DNA of 64,000 nt from Strix aluco (Eukaryota > Chordata > Aves > Strigiformes > Strigidae). The stretch spans positions 10,639,144 to 10,703,143 of the forward strand of contig NC_133946.1 of assembly GCF_031877795.1 (NCBI RefSeq), written 5' to 3'. The notes under the pieces are model-generated. The model did no database searches and had not been told where the DNA came from. It was given only the letters and a program-made list of their open reading frames with translations. The first letter of the stretch is position 1, and each line of letters starts with the position of its first letter. The position numbers were made by a program, and so were the translations under genes. Shown piece after piece: positions 58,618-64,000 of this stretch.

Positions 58618-58840
58618 ATTGGCTGGATGATCCGATTGGCTGCAACCAGGTGGCCAATCAGGATCCCCCAACGGTCTGGCCAATCAGCACACACCAATGA
58701 ACCAATTAACATCAGCCCCCAGTGACAGCTGCCCAAACCAACCGTCCAATCAGCGTGAGGGAGGGGACAGGCTCGACCAATCAGCAGAGAGCACCACCGC
58801 GGCCAATAAGCACACGGCTCCCGCACCAGCTGGCCAATCA
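58618..58840. promoter_or_regulatory. Cluster of ten CCAAT boxes
   Basis: ATTGG occurs at 58618 and 58635; CCAAT at 58653, 58680, 58694, 58702, 58746, 58777, 58803 and 58834. Six sit in the NF-Y-preferred context GCCAATCAG or close to it. The cluster lies between the CABP4 3' end and the tRNA genes. Spacing is irregular (8-44 bases), so it is not a simple tandem repeat. Confidence 0.75.
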
Positions 58841-59108
58841 GCACGCGGGACAGGCAGGGCCCTCGGCCACGCCCTGCTTCCCCCCGGCCCCCCCGTGTCA
58901 CCCCTCCAGGCAGCACCTGGGACCCCCCCCAGCCCGTGGATGTGCCCCCGGGGGTCCCCACGTCCCCGCCGGCTGCGTGAGCCGCGTGTCCCGACTGGGG
59001 ACACCCCTTGGCAAAAAAAACCTGGGGGGGTGTCCCTGGGAAAGGGGTCGAGCTGGAGGGGGGGGTGTGTGTGTTGTCCCCCCAAAAAAGCCACATTAGG
59101 GCTGGGGG

Positions 59109-59181
59109 TGGCTCCACTGGGGCTCGAACCCAGGACCTTCTGCGTGTAAAGCAGACGTGATCACCCCTACACCATGGAGCC
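59109..59181 (-). tRNA. tRNA-Val (anticodon UAC)
   Basis: The minus strand reads GGCTCCATGGTGTAGGGGTG and continues to a CTGGGTTCGAGCCCCAG T-arm and the closing TGGAGCC, with discriminator A: 73 bases. The acceptor stem pairs fully. Anticodon loop TTTACAC gives UAC. The A box and B box (GGTTCGAGCCC) match pol III promoters. A run of six T on the minus strand (plus AAAAAA, about 59085-59090) is the terminator. Confidence 0.96.
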
Positions 59182-59424
59182 AGCTAGGGGGATCCCCCCA
59201 GCCCCCCCAAACCAGCAGGGGACACAGCGGGGGCACACACAGGGGATCACCCCCCCACAAAGCCTCCCAGAGCCCCCCCCACCCCATGTGCTCAGCCCCG
59301 GCCTGACAAAGCCCAGCTTGGGGTCTGGTTTAGGGACCACCGTGGGGTGCCCCTGTCCAGGGTGGGGGGGGGGGGGGGGGTGTGTTTGGGGGGGAGCTGA
59401 GGTGTCCTGGGGGGGCCGGGGGTG
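59182..59424. other. Spacer between tRNA-Val and tRNA-Arg
   Basis: GC-rich spacer with a long G run near 59,363-59,380; no gene seen. The spacer from 59,510 to 60,012 between tRNA-Arg and the tRNA-Lys relic is likewise without a recognisable gene. Confidence 0.4.
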
Positions 59425-59509
59425 GCTCTGTGGCGCAGGGGAGAGCGCGTTGGACTTCTAACGGGGGCAGCCATTCAAAGGTCGTGGGTTCAAATCCCAC
59501 CAGAGTCGC
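59425..59509 (+). tRNA. tRNA-Arg (anticodon UCU) with a 12-nt intron
   Basis: GGCTCTGTGGCGCAGGGGAG begins the gene and CCCACCAGAGTCG ends it; the acceptor stem is perfect. The anticodon stem pairs TTGGA with TTCAA and the loop is CTTCTAA. A 12-base intron (59462-59473) lies one base 3' of the anticodon, the standard place. Vertebrate tRNA-Arg-UCU genes commonly carry an intron here. TTTT at 59513 is the pol III terminator. Confidence 0.96.
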
Positions 59510-60012
59510 TGCTTTTGCTGGGCGGGGGGGGTGTGTAGACAGGGGACACGGGGACCCCCAGAACAGAGCCCTGAGGGTTGAGGGGGGGATAAGCCCCAAA
59601 AGATGTGGGGGTCACCCTTGGAGTTAGGTCCCTGGGGACAAGTGTCCCTGTGGCTCCTATTTCGGGGGGGGGGGGATTGTCAGGGATCACCCCCCCCCCC
59701 CATCACCCCAGGGGGTCCGAGTGACACATGGGAGGTGTCTGACCTTCCAGGTGCCCCCTGTGCCCACCCCCAAGGCAGCAGGATGGGGGTGAAGGGGACA
59801 CAGAGCTGTGGTGGGGGGCACCTGGGGACCTCCAGGAACTGGGCAGGGCGGGGCCAAGAGGGTTGGGGCGGGGGGGGGGGACAGAGTGAGCCCTGAATGT
59901 CAGGTGGGTGCCCACAGCAGCACTGGGGGGCACATATTGGGGTGCTGAGGAGGAGGAAGGTAGCTGGGGAGTGGGTGCCCCACAGCCCCCCCCCCCCAGC
60001 ATCCCCAGAGCT

Positions 60013-60085
60013 GCCTGGGTAGCTCTGCCAGCAGATCATCAGACTTTTAATCTGAGGGTCCAGGGTTCAAGTCCCCCTTTGGGCA
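60013..60085 (+). pseudogene. tRNA-Lys (UUU)-like relic
   Basis: The anticodon arm TCAGACTTTTAATCTGA and the B box GGTTCAAGTCC are perfect tRNA-Lys-UUU. The rest has drifted: the D stem has one mismatch (GCTC/GATC), the T stem has two (CAGGG/CCCCC), and the acceptor stem relies on G-U pairs in its inner half. A T run at about 60099 could still terminate pol III. It is most likely a decaying gene, though transcription is possible. Confidence 0.75.
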
Positions 60086-60239
60086 CCTCCCCGCCTAATT
60101 TTTTGGGGCACAGGACCCCTGCAGGGTGGGGTGATTGTCTCAGCTCCCCCCAGGGTCCCAGCAGCACTGGGGGGGGGGGGGGCCCTGGGATCAACACACA
60201 CACACACACCCCTGCCCCTAAGAGAGCAGGCACAGCCAG

Positions 60240-60281
60240 GCTGGGGCATTCACAGATTTTTAATTTAGTTTTCCTGGAAGG

Positions 60282-60323
<42 letters not shown>

Positions 60324-61152
60324 CGTCTGCCCCCCACTTTTCAGATTTGGGGGTGCAGAGACCCCCCCACCCCGCAGCCTCCCCGCCCCAGCACATCTCT
60401 CAGCCCCTGTAGTGTTTGGGGGTGCAGGGGCCCGCTGCTCCCTGGAGATAAATGGGAGAGACACACACACCCCCTGCCCCCAAAAATTCATCACCTCCCC
60501 CTGCCCTAAACAACCTACGGGGAAGGCACCTCGCGGTGGGGGGGCCCCGGGGTCAGGGTACCCCCAAGCCCAGGAACTTGGAGGGGGGGCGCTGGGTGCG
60601 CTCTCCGGGGGTGCTGCAGGGGGAGAAGGGGACCCCGGGTCGCTCTCTACATATATATATATATAATATACACCTATAGAACAGGCTGTGGCGGGGGGGA
60701 GTCTGGCCCCCCTGCACCCCAAGAGCACCCCAACGTGTGGGGAAGGGGAGGAAAATGAGAGATTAAAAAAAAAAAAGGGGAGGGGGGGGGGGGAAGAGAC
60801 CAAGGCCAGCCTCGGGCTCGCCCCGCTGCGCCCCCCCCCCCCCACAGCCCCCTGCCCTCCCTGGGGTGGGGTCTGTACCCCCACACCCCCTTTTGGGGGC
60901 TACGGCATGTCCCGAGTGGGTTTTAGGGGGGGGCCCCGGCCCCGCTCCCCACATCAAGGTCAGTTTGGGTGGGCTAAGGCAACCCCGGCAGGCGCTGATG
61001 GTGGGGACAGACGGGCGGTTAAGACAGACGGACAGAGGCCGACGCGGCGGCTCTCCCCTGGCAGCCAGTTAGGCCCTTCCCCCCCACCCCCCACCCCCCC
61101 CAAATTAGGCCTTTGCCCCCTTTACCCCCCCACTCTCCCCAACAACACGGGC
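60240..61152 (-). other. Probable 3' UTR of OSBP with ATTAAA signal
   Basis: Downstream of the OSBP stop the minus strand runs through an (AT) microsatellite (60,650-60,668) and a 37-base A run on the plus strand (60282-60318, U-rich in the transcript). It ends at an ATTAAA at 60259-60264 (plus TTTAAT). This makes a 3' UTR of about 900 bases. The end is inferred, since no canonical AATAAA exists. Confidence 0.5.
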
Positions 61153-64000
61153 TTAGAAAATATCCGGGCACAAGGTCCAGTCCTGCTTCTCTTTGCTCTC
61201 CCAGTAGCCGCCCTTGTAGACGTGCGCCAGCTCCTGGGTGACCGGATCCTTCTTGCGCTCGAACCACAGCGGTTTGTAAGGGTCGTAGGGGGTTCCTGGG
61301 GGGGCGCAGGGAGTTGGGGTGAGGGCTGTGGGGTCACACAGACAAACGGGGGACAAAAAGTCCCTTTGTTCTTACCGTCCTCAGTGGCTCTGGCGGCCTC
61401 GGCCTCGCGTCTCTTGCGGGAGAGACGTTGTTTCTCCTCCAGTCGCTGTTTCTCGGCGTTGGCCTCGTCCCAGCGGCCGTTCTCCATCAGGCGTTGGTCG
61501 GGACGGCGGCGGCTGTCGGTGGGCGCCGTGCCGCTCTCCGGGGCGTTCAAAGTCAAGGCCAGCTCCGAAAAGTAGTACATGTTCTCTGCGTACTTCCTAC
61601 GGGAAGGGAAAAAACCCACCTTCAATCCTCTTCACTCCCCGCCGCAGCTCTTAGAGGATGTTTTGTCCCCTCGTCCCCCACTCACGGGAGCGGGTTTCTC
61701 TTCCACAGCAGCACCCGGCTGTCCTCAGCCTCGTGGGCTCGCTGCCGTCCCTCTGCTCCGTTGTCCCCAGCGCCCAGCGTCACCTTGTAACAGTCCATTT
61801 TTTCATCCCAAGTGCCCAGCAGGACAAAATGCACCTTCCCTGTGGGGTCTGTCACCTCCCCGGTGACCTGGTGGGATAGGAAAGAGCCTGAATGGGGACA
61901 CCGGGGACTCACAAGCACCCCAGCGCGTCCCCATGCTGCCCCGGTGTCCTCACCTTCCTCGCCACGTCCCGCGAGAAATAACTGTAAGGAACAAACTTGA
62001 GGTTGCACTTGTCGCCCGTTTTGTGGTTGACAATCTCGATTTCACCCGACTGTGGAGGGAAGGAGATGACAGGGGGAAACTGAGGCACGGGGCTGCAAGG
62101 GGGATCCACGCCTCCGTGCTCGGGGTTTTGTCCCACCTGGTCTATCCAGAGCTTGCCCACGATGATGTTGTGCACGGTGGTGGTGACTTTTTTCCACGTG
62201 TAGTGGTTGCCAGAAGAATGGAAGACGCAGTGGATGGTACCTGAGGAGGGAAGGTTGTGCCAGGAACCGTCCCCTTGAGCCTGCTCGGCCCACAGGACAC
62301 TCGGGTGGGTCCCCAAACCTGTCCCCAGCACAGAATCCACCCTCTCTGGAGCCACAGAGCTCACCCAGAGGCATGATGGAGAGGTATTTTCCTCGAAATT
62401 TGCTGGTGATTTTAATTTCCTGACGAAGCGTCCAGCCGTGCTTGGAGTCGGCGTGGTGGGCAGCGGCTGGCGGGTGGTGGCTTACCTGGCCGGGAGGAGA
62501 GGGGACAAATCAGCACCCACCACCCCCAGCGGGCCCGGGGAGGGCCTGGAAAAGCAGGACTGGCAGTACCTGCTCGCAGAGGGAGCGGTAGCCATTCTCC
62601 TCCAAGCGATCCAGCTCAAAGGTCTCCCCCAGGAGGGGGTTGAAGGGTTTGCTGGTGCGGAAGACGGTGGTGGAGTAGGACGAGACGGTGAAGGCGGCCA
62701 CGTAGCACAATTGTTCCAGCGAACTCTCGCACTTGGCCGCGCGGTCGAGCAGCTCATGGTACTCCAGGTCCTCAGTCAAGCGCTGCAGCATGGACAGAGG
62801 CTCGTTGAAGTTCACCTAAAAGGGAGCGAGAGGTTAGAAAGGGGGTTCTGGGGGTGCTCTGTGCTCACCCGCCAGCCGTATCCCCGCTCACCGGCATGGG
62901 GATCTTGGACAACTCCTTCCCGATGCAGTTTTTCATGATGCTCCAGAGGTTGAGGCTGTAGTTGGGTTTGTAGGGGATGCGGGTTCTCTTCTCTTTCTTG
63001 GTGTCTTCTACCTGGTGCTTGTACTGGGGACCAGACAAGAGCTCCTGTGAGCCCCCCCAAACCATCCCGTGGGAAGTGGGGCACCCCCAGCCCAGCTCTG
63101 CTCATCCAAAGTTCCAGCACACATCGTCCTACCTGCTCGTCCAGGCTGATGTCGCTGCTGGTGCCGCTGATGTTGCTGCCTGTGCGCCTTGGGGGGACGT
63201 GGGGGGGTGAAGGAGAAGGGCAGAATCAGTCCTGAGTGGGGTGCGGGGAGCAGGAGGGCAGCCCCACACCCCAGCACTCACTTGTGGCCCATGCTCTCTG
63301 GCATGGTGATGATCTCCGGGGCGTCAAAAAACTCGTTGTCATCATCCTCGTCGCTCAGGTCCCCTTTGGCAGGACAACAGGGATCTGGGGAGGGGGCAGG
63401 GGAGGCAATTAGGTGCTGCAGCCGCTCGGCAGCGCAGGAGAGACCCAACAGACCTATCGCTCAGGGTCAGCGATGTGAAGGACGCTGAGCCCGGCTCAGG
63501 ACGGGACTAAAAGCTGCTGTCGGCTTCCCCATCCCCACCCTGCCCCATCAGCTCCATCTCCCACCATCACTCCTCAACCAGCCCCCCCGCTCCACCCCAG
63601 CACGTGACGTGGGGGCTATGGGTGGCCCCCGGGGGTACCTTTGGCGGAGCCACCGGTGCCGGGAGCGCTGGCGGGGAGGACGGTAGCGCCACGGAAAGCT
63701 CTTTCCAGGTGGTTGTGTTGCTTGGCCAACTGCTCCAGCGTCTCCTCCAGCCGGATGCGCTGGTCCCGTTCGTGCTGCAGCGATTTCTGCCATTTCTTGC
63801 TGTGGGTCTGGGCCAGCATCAAAAAATCCCGGCAAGCCTGCGCCGAGGCGATGCCCCATCAGCTCACGGTGTGTTTGTGGGGGCTCAGAACCCCCCCTTC
63901 ACTCCCTGATTTGCCCCACGGGGTGTGGACTCACGTTGATCATGGCGTTGGAGGTGATGCGGAAGAGGGTGGCTCGTTCATTGACCTGCTTGATCTTCTC
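61153..64000 (-). CDS. OSBP: Oxysterol-binding protein 1, 3' part (N-terminal exons outside the window)
   Basis: OSBP exchanges cholesterol and PI4P between ER and trans-Golgi at membrane contacts. Visible coding exons are 63935-64000 (partial), 63639-63837, 63282-63384, 63133-63187, 62892-63023, 62570-62815, 62365-62485, 62137-62240, 61954-62049, 61686-61867, 61376-61596 and 61153-61295, all in phase. A coiled coil ([20 protein letters not shown]) is followed by the FFAT motif EFFDAPE in an acidic context, which binds VAP proteins. The sterol/PI4P domain starts near [20 protein letters not shown], with [13 protein letters not shown] and the OSBP signature EQVSHHPP split across the junction 62570/62485. 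The C-terminus ([20 protein letters not shown] to [10 protein letters not shown]) matches human OSBP rather than OSBP2. The PH domain is beyond the right edge. Confidence 0.97.

Overview
The window is nuclear DNA of a vertebrate, almost certainly a bird. The evidence is very high GC, compact genes with short introns, a 5'-truncated CR1 LINE, very dense intronic minisatellites, and a gene order that largely matches human 11q13.2. This is the usual look of an avian GC-rich microchromosome. No mobile element other than the CR1 was recognised, and there is no prokaryotic or viral content.

Layout from left to right: a head-to-head pair of glycine N-acyltransferase-like genes (670-2909 minus, 3358-5075 plus); CLCF1, a secreted IL-6-family cytokine (minus, coding exons 6340-15322, first intron 6.2 kb); a CLCF1 CpG island and gene-poor stretch (15.3-21.9 kb) with a long polypurine tract; RAD9A (plus), convergent with PPP1CA (minus, CR1 in intron 3); CARNS1 (plus); two related minisatellites (38.4-40.0 kb); RPS6KB2 (plus), convergent with PTPRCAP (minus); CORO1B (minus); GPR152 (minus); CABP4 (plus); two tRNA genes (Val-UAC, intron-bearing Arg-UCU) and a tRNA-Lys-like relic; and the 3' two thirds or so of OSBP (minus), which runs off the right end.

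The genes do not form one pathway; they are a conserved neighbourhood. CLCF1-RAD9A-PPP1CA-CARNS1-RPS6KB2-PTPRCAP-CORO1B-GPR152-CABP4 follows the human order, except that TBC1D10C is not seen between PPP1CA and CARNS1. The tRNA group lies where synteny changes from CABP4 to OSBP. Exon boundaries were placed by hand from splice consensus, reading-frame phase and remembered family sequences. Eight of the nine completely contained multi-exon protein genes other than PTPRCAP and RPS6KB2 questions close in frame; RPS6KB2 and PTPRCAP each come out exactly one base short, at a G or C run.

The points most worth checking are a perfect 159-bp in-frame tandem duplication in GPR152 that repeats its start and first transmembrane helix; the one-base slips in RPS6KB2 and PTPRCAP; start codons isolated at the end of an exon in both CARNS1 and PTPRCAP; a private minisatellite in most introns; a cluster of ten CCAAT boxes beside the tRNA genes; and the satellite at 38.4-40.0 kb whose core also appears just upstream of the minus-strand GLYAT-like start codon. 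I saw no convincing undescribed multi-gene system.
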